A DNA stretch of 64,000 bases, from NCBI GenBank assembly GCA_947493175.1, contig CANLQD010000003.1, positions 963,188-1,027,187 of the forward strand, written 5' to 3'. The position numbers and the translations under genes were made by a program. Source of the stretch: an uncultured Flavobacteriaceae bacterium. Lineage in GTDB: Bacteria; Bacteroidota; Bacteroidia; Flavobacteriales; Flavobacteriaceae. Of the stretch, positions 46,360 through 52,868 are shown piece after piece. Below the pieces are notes generated by a model. The model made no database searches. It worked only from the letters and a program-made list of their open reading frames with translations, and was not told where the DNA came from. Every line of letters begins with the position of its first letter. Within the stretch, counting starts at the first letter, position 1.

Positions 46360-47478
46360 TTAGTATTTCAGCTGTTTTTTACACTTTTTCCAGAATCCGA
46401 AAAACGATGGGAAATAGCCTTGCACGTCGAACATCCAGTCCCTTGCTTCTTCAATTCCTTTATAATGGTTATTTGTAGGATGTTCCTTGAAATACACTTG
46501 GGACGTCTTGTGTTCAGACATCAATTCATCAAATTCACCCACAAAAATTTGGGCATTTTCTAAGTTTTTGGCCAGATTCAACATAAAATCGATACCATTT
46601 TGGCCAACGGGATATTTTTGGAAATGAGAGGGTTCTAAAAGCACAATTCGATTCGCTTTCATACCTGTCTTCCAATTAGGATCCAAGTTGTAATAATTGT
46701 ATAACACAACCGGAAGGTTTTCATTAAAGCTTATTTCCTTATTTTCAGGCAGCGGTGTTTTTAGTTCAGGCATAGACGTATTCAAAAGCACTTCCGGAAG
46801 GTTTATCTCCTCAAAAGCATCGTATTCTACATCCAAGAAGGTATCTCGTTGATCGGTGTAACAATATTTATTGATGTTTTCTTGATTGGCATAATATTTC
46901 TTGTTACTGTTAGAACCGGCCACCCATTGCCAACTTAGGGCATTGCTAGCCCAATCCCCATCGAGTAGGTGGTAGTACATCCATTGGGCAGGAACTCTCC
47001 AATGGCTCTTGCCGATGTTGCAGGCAATAGATGCGATGTACATTCGTAGATGGTTATGTAAGTAGCCCGTTTCATAGAAATTTAAAATGGCTTCGTCTAT
47101 AGCGCCGATACCTGTTTTAGCCTCCAATACCGCAATAGGCATTTGGTGATGAAACACCTCCTTTTGAGTGTTTTTGAAGTCGGTATTGATTTCATCGCCC
47201 TTTGCAATCCACAACTGTTGCCAATAATCGCGCCAGGCTAACTCCTGAATCATTTTTTCTATAGGGGAAGGATGAAATCCGCGATTTAGGAGTCGTTCAA
47301 AAACGAAACTGGTAGAAATGACACCTCGTGATATATAAGGTGATAAATAGGTTACCGCTCCATCTATGAAATTTCGGGTACAACCATACTTAATGGGGTC
47401 GATTTGCTCTATTCTTGCTAAAATCTCCGAATAGGAAGTGGGAAAGGTCGGTAGCTTACCATGCAACCAAACCGGCAT
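46360..47478 (-). CDS. photolyase-like FAD-binding protein with domains apparently permuted
   Basis: A 372-residue cryptochrome/photolyase relative. It starts directly with the helical FAD-binding domain (about residues 1-230): GAVTYLSPYISRGVISTSFV, ELAWRDYWQQLW, TGYLHNHLRMYIAS and DGDWASNALSWQWVAGSNSN. The C-terminal part (about 255-372; LPVVLYNYYNLDPNWKTG, ANRIVLLEPSHFQKYP, QIFVGEFDEL) looks like the alpha/beta domain that normally stands at the N-terminus. This order is the reverse of classical photolyases. DNA repair or signalling activity cannot be told. Its start overlaps the TIGR03643 stop by one base. Confidence 0.82.
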   Translation of the reverse strand: MPVWLHGKLPTFPTSYSEILARIEQIDPIKYGCTRNFIDGAVTYLSPYISRGVISTSFVFERLLNRGFHPSPIEKMIQELAWRDYWQQLWIAKGDEINTDFKNTQKEVFHHQMPIAVLEAKTGIGAIDEAILNFYETGYLHNHLRMYIASIACNIGKSHWRVPAQWMYYHLLDGDWASNALSWQWVAGSNSNKKYYANQENINKYCYTDQRDTFLDVEYDAFEEINLPEVLLNTSMPELKTPLPENKEISFNENLPVVLYNYYNLDPNWKTGMKANRIVLLEPSHFQKYPVGQNGIDFMLNLAKNLENAQIFVGEFDELMSEHKTSQVYFKEHPTNNHYKGIEEARDWMFDVQGYFPSFFGFWKKCKKQLKY

Positions 47479-47825
47479 TACCGTTTGCTTATTTTGTTAC
47501 CGCTGATAGCGCGTTGTCTGGAACACTTAAAGCGGTTGATTTCGGAATCTCTTTTCTTAAGGTGTTTCTGACTTACCCCCGAATTCACGCGCTTTCTCCA
47601 TAGCTTAAAACTACCTAATTTTAATTCGGAACGCATTAACCGAATCACTTCTTTTTCCTTTAACCCAAACTGATACAAAATAGCTTCAAACGGGGTACGG
47701 TCTTCCCAAGCCATTTCAATGATTCGGTTTATTTGGCGTTCGGTTAATTGATTTTTAGTACCGGTGGCGAGCACTTTTGAATCTTCGACATTTTTTTCAG
47801 TTTCTAAAATGCTCGTTTTGCCCAT
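47478..47825 (-). CDS. TIGR03643 family small DNA-binding-like protein
   Basis: A 115-residue protein whose central part, LTERQINRIIEMAWEDRTPF and YQFGLKEKEVIRLMRSEL, is the TIGR03643 family, a helix-turn-helix-like fold of unknown function found near photolyase and DUF2256 genes. The N-terminal 27 residues are a variable polar tail; the C-terminus is very basic (KLWRKRVNSGVSQKHLKKRD). It may bind DNA as a regulator or repair accessory (inference). Confidence 0.85.
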   Translation of the reverse strand: MGKTSILETEKNVEDSKVLATGTKNQLTERQINRIIEMAWEDRTPFEAILYQFGLKEKEVIRLMRSELKLGSFKLWRKRVNSGVSQKHLKKRDSEINRFKCSRQRAISGNKISKR

Positions 47826-47828
47826 ATA

Positions 47829-48050
47829 CTATACGTTCAGGTTACCTTTTAATCGCTTATCGATTTTTTGCTTCATTGCGGTTAGTCGTTTCATGATATC
47901 CATAATCGCACTATCCTTGTTCTCCTTGTATATCTCGTTTAGCTCCAATATGAGTGCTTTAGCCTCTCGGGATGCTGACACCCGGTCACTTGTACTCATT
48001 CCAGATTTCTTTCTAGATTCGAACTCCTGAACCCTTTCCATTAAATCCAT
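47829..48050 (-). CDS. small helical protein of unknown function
   Basis: A 73-residue charged, probably all-helical protein (MDLMERVQEFESRKKSGMS, then KALILELNEIYKENKDSAIM). I do not recognise a family. It lies three bases before the TIGR03643 gene and 36 bases after the Lacal_2735-type gene, in the same direction, which supports it as a real operon member. Confidence 0.7.
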   Translation of the reverse strand: MDLMERVQEFESRKKSGMSTSDRVSASREAKALILELNEIYKENKDSAIMDIMKRLTAMKQKIDKRLKGNLNV

Positions 48051-48086
48051 ACTATTCCTTTAATAAATTATCCATCAAGTATATGA

Positions 48087-48254
48087 CTATTTCTCAAGCT
48101 TTACAATTTGTTTCATAATTTCCTCTGCTTCGAACACTTTTTCATCGCTTAGCTTTCGATTGGAGGTAGATAATTGATGCGCCTGCTGCATTAGTTTTTT
48201 ATAACTTTCATTCAATATGTCAATCTCCGATTTCTTCTTAAATAATCCGAACAT
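48087..48254 (-). CDS. Lacal_2735 family small protein
   Basis: A 55-residue protein (MFGLFKKKSEIDILNESYKK at the start, KVFEAEEIMKQIVKLEK at the end), typical of the flavobacterial Lacal_2735 family of unknown function, whose members lie upstream of photolyase-type operons. It is the first gene of the eight-gene cluster and is followed by the 73-residue helical protein. Confidence 0.8.
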   Translation of the reverse strand: MFGLFKKKSEIDILNESYKKLMQQAHQLSTSNRKLSDEKVFEAEEIMKQIVKLEK

Positions 48255-48551
48255 AATTCTTGTTGGTTTGTGTCGATGACCTCAACATTAGCAACCAAAA
48301 ATATACAATTGTTTAATTATTTTTAAAATGAATTAAACAAAATAACAATACTTTAACGCTGACCTATCATTTGTTCCATGAAACGTCAACAGATGGTACG
48401 AATAGCTAGGTCGAACTGCTCTTATGCGCTCTTCGGCCGGTTCAGGAAAGAATAATAGAACATATGAAATGGAAACATAGGTCCTACCCAAGCTTACACA
48501 GATTATGTTACATTGATTTGGTAAAGGATAAAAAATCGAAGTACTAGGAAA
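48255..48551. other. upstream region of the photolyase operon without a gene
   Basis: Apart from the promoter and the inverted repeat listed separately, these bases hold no recognisable gene. Bases 48361-48550 show no repeat or RNA structure that I can identify. Confidence 0.5.
48296..48340 (-). promoter_or_regulatory. promoter box and inverted-repeat operator of the photolyase operon
   Basis: The minus strand has TATTTTTG at 48296-48303 (Bacteroidota -7 consensus), 42 bases before the first gene. Just upstream lies a perfect 10-bp inverted repeat, TTGTTTAATT at 48309-48318 and AATTAAACAA at 48331-48340, with a 12-base spacer. It covers the position where the -33 element would be. This arrangement suits a dimeric regulator, for instance of the MerR/LitR light-sensing type, though no such gene is in the window. 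Confidence 0.5.
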
Positions 48552-48581
48552 CAGAAAAAGTCACCCGCTATGAATGACTTT
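48552..48581 (-). terminator. terminator-like hairpin behind the last tRNA-like unit
   Basis: Stem AAAGTCA (48557-48563) with TGACTTT (48575-48581). On the minus strand it is followed by a T-rich stretch. It is the third copy of the hairpin that follows the intact tRNA-Val(TAC). Confidence 0.65.
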
Positions 48582-48583
48582 GG

Positions 48584-48660
48584 TAGGCAATGAGGGATTC
48601 GAACCCCCGACCCTCCCGACGTGAAGTCGGGATGCCCCAAACCCCGCGGCCTAGACCCCG
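48584..48660 (-). other. tRNA-like segment 2 (tRNA-Val 3' part, 5' part degenerate)
   Basis: The T-arm and the 3' acceptor strand match tRNA-Val(TAC), with one change in the acceptor (GCCTA instead of GCCCA). The anticodon arm is replaced by a 7-bp stem TCCCGAC/GTCGGGA with loop TTCAC. The 5' acceptor strand is not complementary to the 3' strand, so a functional tRNA is not expected. Confidence 0.7.
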
Positions 48661-48896
48661 ATCAACTTTTCGATCAACCTCTTGCTCTTCCATTTTTTCA
48701 CCCGCCGCTCCCTCGCATAGGCCTCCGCCTTGGTAGCATAGGCTTCCGCCTATACCAACTTCCAATCCTTGGCCTTGCCGGTAAACCCCGTATGTTCCAA
48801 GAGATGTTGATGTAAACGGCCATCAACCGAGTCACAGGTATAGCCTATGTAATAACGGTCAAGGAGTTGGGAGTACAGGATATGGAAATGGCACAT
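48651..48896 (-). pseudogene. GIY-YIG nuclease copy B, interrupted by a stop
   Basis: Second copy of the GIY-YIG gene, 82 codons like copy A. It keeps the start (MCHFHILYSQLLDRYYIGYT) and the end (KWKSKRLIEKLIGV), but a TAG at 48750-48752 replaces the TAT codon of copy A after DWKLV. The following residues AEAYATKAEAYARERRVKKW remain in frame, so this is a recent, single nonsense lesion. Confidence 0.8.
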
Positions 48897-48899
48897 AAC

Positions 48900-48928
48900 T
48901 AAAAAAGTCACCCGATATGGATGACTTT
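48900..48928 (-). terminator. terminator-like hairpin between the GIY-YIG units
   Basis: Stem AAAGTCA (48904-48910) with TGACTTT (48922-48928) and a T-run on the minus strand. It lies directly behind tRNA-like segment 1 and before GIY-YIG copy B. Confidence 0.7.
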
Positions 48929-48930
48929 GG

Positions 48931-49007
48931 TGGGCAATGAGGGATTCGAACCCCCGACCCTCCCGACGTGAAGTCGGGATGCCCCAAACCCCGCGGCCTA
49001 GACCCCG
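48931..49007 (-). other. tRNA-like segment 1 (tRNA-Val 3' part, 5' part degenerate)
   Basis: The last 30 bases (48931-48960) are identical to the 3' end of tRNA-Val(TAC), covering the T-arm and 3' acceptor strand. The D-arm region (TAGGCCGCGGGGTTTGGGGC) has the same length as in the true tRNA but is GC-shifted, and the anticodon arm is a 7-bp stem with a 5-base loop. The 5' acceptor strand CGGGGTC does not pair with ATTGCCC. The stop codon of GIY-YIG copy A lies inside this segment. Confidence 0.7.
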
Positions 49008-49243
49008 ATCAACTTTTCGATCAACCTCCTGCTCTTCCATTTTTTCACCTGCCGCTCCCTTGCATGGGCCTCAGCCTTGGTAGCATAGGCTTCCGAATAT
49101 ACCAACTTCCAATCCTTGGCCTTGCCGGTAAACCCCGCATGTTCCAAGAGATGTTGATGTAAACGGCCATCAACCGAGTCACAGGTATAGCCTATGTAAT
49201 AACGGTCAAGGAGTTGGGAGTACAGGATATAGAAATGGCACAT
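48998..49243 (-). CDS. GIY-YIG nuclease, copy A
   Basis: An 81-residue single-domain GIY-YIG endonuclease (YhbQ/UPF0213-like). The motif appears as YILYSQLLDRYYIGYT at residues 5-20, the conserved Arg in DGRLHQH near 27, and the metal-binding Glu in EAHARERQVKKW near 60. The ATG at 49243 follows the T-run of the hairpin behind tRNA-Val(TAC); an in-frame GTG at 49258 lies inside the hairpin and is less likely. The last codons merge with tRNA-like segment 1. Such small nucleases cut branched or nicked DNA; here it may promote movement of its own unit (inference). Confidence 0.85.
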   Translation of the reverse strand: MCHFYILYSQLLDRYYIGYTCDSVDGRLHQHLLEHAGFTGKAKDWKLVYSEAYATKAEAHARERQVKKWKSRRLIEKLIGV

Positions 49244-49246
49244 AAC

Positions 49247-49275
49247 TAAAAAAGTCACCCGATATGGATGACTTT
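49247..49275 (-). terminator. terminator of tRNA-Val(TAC)
   Basis: Stem AAAGTCA (49251-49257) with TGACTTT (49269-49275), followed by a run of T on the minus strand, three bases behind the tRNA. The GIY-YIG copy A start lies just past it, so that gene needs read-through or its own promoter. Confidence 0.75.
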
Positions 49276-49277
49276 GG

Positions 49278-49352
49278 TGGGCAATGAGGGATTCGAACCC
49301 CCGACCCCCTCGGTGTAAACGAGGTGCTCTAAACCAACTGAGCTAATTGCCC
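49278..49352 (-). tRNA. tRNA-Val (anticodon TAC)
   Basis: A complete 75-base cloverleaf: acceptor GGGCAAT/ATTGCCC, D-arm GCTC/GAGC, anticodon stem CCTCG/CGAGG with loop TTTACAC (anticodon TAC), T-arm GGGGG/CCCTC (with one G-T pair) and loop TTCGAAT, discriminator A. CCA is not encoded. Its 3' 30 bases are repeated twice downstream together with GIY-YIG genes. Confidence 0.95.
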
Positions 49353-49411
49353 GTAAAGGTGTGCAAATATAGAATGTTTTTAGGAACGCCAAAAGAAAAA
49401 AGAGTAAAAAA

Positions 49412-50623
49412 TCAGACGACCTCTGCTACTGTGAAATTACTCCCTCCAATAAAGATAAAATCGGTCTTTGCAGCCTGTTCCTTAGCCGCCATTAAGGCAC
49501 TCTTTACAGAGGAATATGATTTTCCCCGAAGCTCGAACTTAGCTGCTTTATCCTCTAATATGCTTACATCCAATCCTCTTGGAATATCAGGTCTGCAAAA
49601 GTAATAATGCGCATCACTCGGGAAAAGCGGTAGTATTGCCTCCAAGTCCTTGTCCTTTACAAAACCCAGCACCATGTGCAACGTATCGTACCGTTCTCTT
49701 TGCAATTGAGCCAGCACCAATTGAAGACCTTCCGAATTATGGGCAGTATCGCAAACAATTGTAGGATGCCGGTTCAATACTTGCCAGCGACCCATCATTC
49801 CCGTATTCTCCACCACGCGATTTAGACCTGTTCTCAACTGTGCTTCGGTCACTTGAAATTCTTCCAATTCCTGAAAAACTGTCACTACACCCTTTATATT
49901 TTTTTGCTGATAGTTGCCTAACAGGGACGTTTCATAATCGGGCATCTTTTTTCGATCGGCAAACACCAGCTTCGATCTGCGATCTATAGCGATCGATTTG
50001 AATACCTCGGCAGTCTCGTGTTGATACTCACTAACGACCACTGGAACACCGGGCTTGATAATTCCACCCTTTTCAAAGGCGATTTTATCCAATGTATTAC
50101 CTAGCATGTCGGTGTGGTCAAAACCAATATTGGTAATCAACGACACTTCTGGAACAATAATATTGGTAGAATCCAAACGGCCTCCCAAGCCTACTTCAAC
50201 AACAACGATATCCAATTCCTGTTCGGCAAAATATTGGAAAGCCATGCCTACCGTCATTTCAAAAAACGACAACCGATTCGCTTCGAGAAAAGATTTGTGT
50301 TCTTGAATAAAATCAACAACGAATTGCTCGCTCACCGGATTTCCGTTGATGCGTATTCGTTCTCTAAAGTCTTTCAAGTGGGGCGAAGTGTACAAGCCTA
50401 CCTGATAACCTGCTTCCTGAAGAACAGATGCCAACATATGGCTACTAGATCCTTTGCCATTGGTTCCCGCAACATGAATACTTTTGAATTCTTTTTCGGG
50501 ATGGCCCAAATGTTTAGACAGTGCCTGAATTTTATCTAATTTGTGATTGAGGGCCGATTTTCCTTGTTGTTGGTACATTGGAAGTTGGGCGAACATCCAA
50601 TCGAGCGTTTCTTTGTAAGTCAC
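49412..50623 (-). CDS. folC: folylpolyglutamate synthase/dihydrofolate synthase
   Basis: Cytoplasmic Mur-ligase-like enzyme that adds glutamate to dihydropteroate and folates. The 403-residue protein has the P-loop HVAGTNGKGSSSHMLASVL near residue 51, GLYTSPHLKDFRERI near 78, NIGFDHTDMLG near 165 and CDTAHNSEGLQLVL near 290 as ADP- and substrate-binding segments. The start is shared with the stop of the TonB-like gene (adjacent bases), so it is the last gene of that operon. Confidence 0.93.
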   Translation of the reverse strand: MTYKETLDWMFAQLPMYQQQGKSALNHKLDKIQALSKHLGHPEKEFKSIHVAGTNGKGSSSHMLASVLQEAGYQVGLYTSPHLKDFRERIRINGNPVSEQFVVDFIQEHKSFLEANRLSFFEMTVGMAFQYFAEQELDIVVVEVGLGGRLDSTNIIVPEVSLITNIGFDHTDMLGNTLDKIAFEKGGIIKPGVPVVVSEYQHETAEVFKSIAIDRRSKLVFADRKKMPDYETSLLGNYQQKNIKGVVTVFQELEEFQVTEAQLRTGLNRVVENTGMMGRWQVLNRHPTIVCDTAHNSEGLQLVLAQLQRERYDTLHMVLGFVKDKDLEAILPLFPSDAHYYFCRPDIPRGLDVSILEDKAAKFELRGKSYSSVKSALMAAKEQAAKTDFIFIGGSNFTVAEVV

Positions 50624-51568
50624 TTACTCTCCCAATTTGAAGTTGACAACAACGAACCCCACTTGTTGGTTGGGAGCCTTGGAATCCAGGTTCCATTTGT
50701 GCATAAAGGCAGTTTTCTTGGCAGGTTCTAGCAGACAAGCAGCATTATTGGTCGTACCCTTGACCCCGGGTGTAGCGCTAATTACTTTTCCATTTCTATC
50801 GACTACAATCTTTACGACCACACGCCCCTCTTGGTTACATTCTTGCTGTACTTTTCCTTTACTGACCAAGGAACGTCCGTTCAACCCGTATCCTCCAGTA
50901 CCACTGCCCGAACCGGGACTACCATAATAACTAGTAGCATAGGGGTCACCATCGGTACTTCCTTTATCCCCAGAACGGTTGTCATCTCCCTCAGAACCTG
51001 AGGCAGTGCCATCCGATTTGTTGAGTCCACCCATTAGCTCATCGAGTTTTTTCTTTTTGGCTTCTTGTTCGCGTCTTGCTTTTTCTTCAGCCTCTTGTTT
51101 TTGTTGTGCAATTCGGGCTGCTTCGGCCTTTTTGCGCTTCTCGGCATCTTCGGCCTTTTTCTTCGCCGCCTTAGCCGCTTCATCGGCCCTACGTTTCTTC
51201 TCTTTTGCCTGTTTTACTTTAATGGCTTCCTCGTCCTCACTGGTAAGTACTTTTTCGGATGGGGCTTCTTTGGCAACAACTTCTTCTGGGGTTTCCTCTA
51301 CTTCTTCAACTACTTCCTCTGCCACTGCTTGTTCCTGTTTGGTCGGTTCTACAGGAGGTGTGTCAAGCGGTTCGGAACGTACACGCTCTTTTGGTTGTAC
51401 TTGTCCACTACCAAAATTAGTGGTTCCAAAATTCACTGAGATTCCGTTTTCGATGGGAGGGTCCATATAGTTGAGCCCTATATAGAATAATATAAGTAGC
51501 AGCACACTCAGCAGCAAAGTCGTAAGTGTGAACGATTGTTTTTTGTGTCTCGTATCTAGCAACGACAT
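50624..51568 (-). CDS. TonB/TolA-type energy transducer protein
   Basis: A 314-residue periplasm-spanning protein with one N-terminal membrane segment (LTTLLLSVLLLILFYIGLNY, residues 16-35), a proline and glutamate-rich stretch, and a long lysine/alanine-rich coiled coil (about 115-180, TolA-like). A glycine-rich linker leads to a C-terminal domain (GRVVVKIVVDRNGKVISATP near 250) that contacts outer-membrane proteins. It follows exbD in the same operon and transmits proton-motive force to TonB-dependent receptors or to outer-membrane constriction; TonB and TolA roles cannot be separated by sequence. Confidence 0.85.
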   Translation of the reverse strand: MSLLDTRHKKQSFTLTTLLLSVLLLILFYIGLNYMDPPIENGISVNFGTTNFGSGQVQPKERVRSEPLDTPPVEPTKQEQAVAEEVVEEVEETPEEVVAKEAPSEKVLTSEDEEAIKVKQAKEKKRRADEAAKAAKKKAEDAEKRKKAEAARIAQQKQEAEEKARREQEAKKKKLDELMGGLNKSDGTASGSEGDDNRSGDKGSTDGDPYATSYYGSPGSGSGTGGYGLNGRSLVSKGKVQQECNQEGRVVVKIVVDRNGKVISATPGVKGTTNNAACLLEPAKKTAFMHKWNLDSKAPNQQVGFVVVNFKLGE

Positions 51569-51954
51569 TAGTTGGGTCGCACGGCCAAGATAACTTTGTA
51601 ATTATTCCTATTGGCGATATCCATGACGTTGACCGCTTCTTTTATGGCAACGCTCTCTTCTGCCCTAAGTATAATCGTTGGCTTTTCTTGTCCTTCCAGT
51701 GCCTTTTTTAATTCAATTTCTATGTATTCTCCGTTGATTCTCTCGTTGTTCACAAAATACTGTAAGTTCTTGTCGATACTTACTGAAACATTTTGTGTAT
51801 TGGTAGACTTTCCCTTTGCCTTTGGAAGTAGTAAATCCAACGCATTGGGGGAATTGGCCGTAAGCATAAAGAATATCAATAACAGAAAAACAATATCTGT
51901 CATCGACGACATACTAAAATCTGGACTTACCTTATTTCTTCCTTTTAGTTTCAC
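51568..51954 (-). CDS. exbD: ExbD/TolR biopolymer transport protein
   Basis: A 128-residue inner-membrane protein. One membrane segment (SSMTDIVFLLLIFFMLTANS, residues 16-35) carries the conserved aspartate in MTDIVFLLLIF that conducts protons with ExbB. The periplasmic domain contains LPKAKGKSTNTQNVSVSID and ILRAEESVAIKEAVNVMDIA. Its stop overlaps the TonB-like start by one base. Confidence 0.92.
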   Translation of the reverse strand: MKLKGRNKVSPDFSMSSMTDIVFLLLIFFMLTANSPNALDLLLPKAKGKSTNTQNVSVSIDKNLQYFVNNERINGEYIEIELKKALEGQEKPTIILRAEESVAIKEAVNVMDIANRNNYKVILAVRPN

Positions 51955-52125
51955 GTTCTATGTGATTTTAAGAACCTTATCTATTTCTGAACTTTATTAA
52001 TACAACTCACTCCTATCTTTAGAAAAGAGAAAAAAGAGCTCAGAATACAGAGCGAAGGTTTCAAATTTCAAGAAATAGACTGCTAATTTTCAATCTTTTT
52101 CTTTTGTCCTTTCTCTTTGTTCTTT

Positions 52126-52824
52126 TTAAAGCGGTTCGTTCAACAAATCCAAGAATTCAACTGCGTTGGCCTCCATTTTATGAACTACCTTATCGGTTCT
52201 GTTTACCAAATGATTGTAACCCATATAGGCAATAATACCAACAATCAATCCTGCCACGGTAGTCGTCATGGCCGTATAAATACCAGAAGCCAAAGACCCC
52301 ATTTCGGCCTGTCCGCCGCTGGTCGCCATTTGGTGAAAAGCCAAAATCATACCAATAACGGTTCCTAAAAACCCGATCATCGGGGCGGCTCCCGCCACTG
52401 TTGCAAGAACACTGACATTTTTCTCTAATTTATAGACTTCCAAAGTACCTGCATTTTCAATAGCGGTATTGATGTCGTCGAGGGGTTTTCCGATTCTGGA
52501 AACTCCTTTCTCCGTTAATCTGGCTACTGGCGAATCGGTCTGGGCGCATAACATCTTAGCAGCATCAAGCTTGCCATTGGATACATAGTCCCGTATCTGA
52601 TTCATAAAGTTCTTGTCTATTTTAGAAGCTGCCTTGATCGCTAAAATTCGCTCGAAATAAATGTAAAGTGCTACTCCCAGCATTACAAAAAGTACTGAAA
52701 TAATGAGAATACTGCCCGTACCTCCATTAAAAATTAAATCGATGACCGATAGTGTCTTTTCTTCCGAAACCAATTCCCCTACTTCGGGGTCTTGTGCCAT
52801 GTCTTGAAACAATAACATATACAT
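52126..52824 (-). CDS. exbB: ExbB/TolQ/MotA-type proton channel protein
   Basis: A 232-residue inner-membrane protein with three membrane segments (about 37-57, 132-152, 175-195). The channel motifs are GAAPMIGFLGTVIGMI and ASGIYTAMTTTVAGLIVGII. It works with ExbD to energise the TonB-like protein. The ATG at 52824 is used; further ATGs six and 24 bases inside are possible starts. It leads the exbB-exbD-tonB-folC order, with 171 bases before exbD and no gene in that space. Confidence 0.92.
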   Translation of the reverse strand: MYMLLFQDMAQDPEVGELVSEEKTLSVIDLIFNGGTGSILIISVLFVMLGVALYIYFERILAIKAASKIDKNFMNQIRDYVSNGKLDAAKMLCAQTDSPVARLTEKGVSRIGKPLDDINTAIENAGTLEVYKLEKNVSVLATVAGAAPMIGFLGTVIGMILAFHQMATSGGQAEMGSLASGIYTAMTTTVAGLIVGIIAYMGYNHLVNRTDKVVHKMEANAVEFLDLLNEPL

Positions 52825-52868
52825 TCTCTTCTTAAGGTTGCCTTAATAACGGTATTTTGTCGATTAAA

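Larger units (their letters stand above)
48584..49277 (-). repeat. tandem 347-bp repeat of GIY-YIG gene plus tRNA 3' end
   Basis: Two units (48584-48930 and 48931-49277) repeat with a period of exactly 347 bases. Each consists, on the minus strand, of a terminator-like hairpin, a GIY-YIG nuclease gene of 82 codons and a tRNA-like segment whose last 30 bases equal the 3' end of the intact tRNA-Val(TAC) at 49278-49352 (one base differs in the unit furthest from the tRNA). The intact tRNA thus acts as the head of the array. Confidence 0.9.

Noticed and set aside
48568..49040. Open frames across the tRNA-like repeats on the minus strand with RGFESLIA-type residues
   Set aside because: They are out-of-frame readings of tRNA-like DNA and the GIY-YIG gene, a common source of false proteins.
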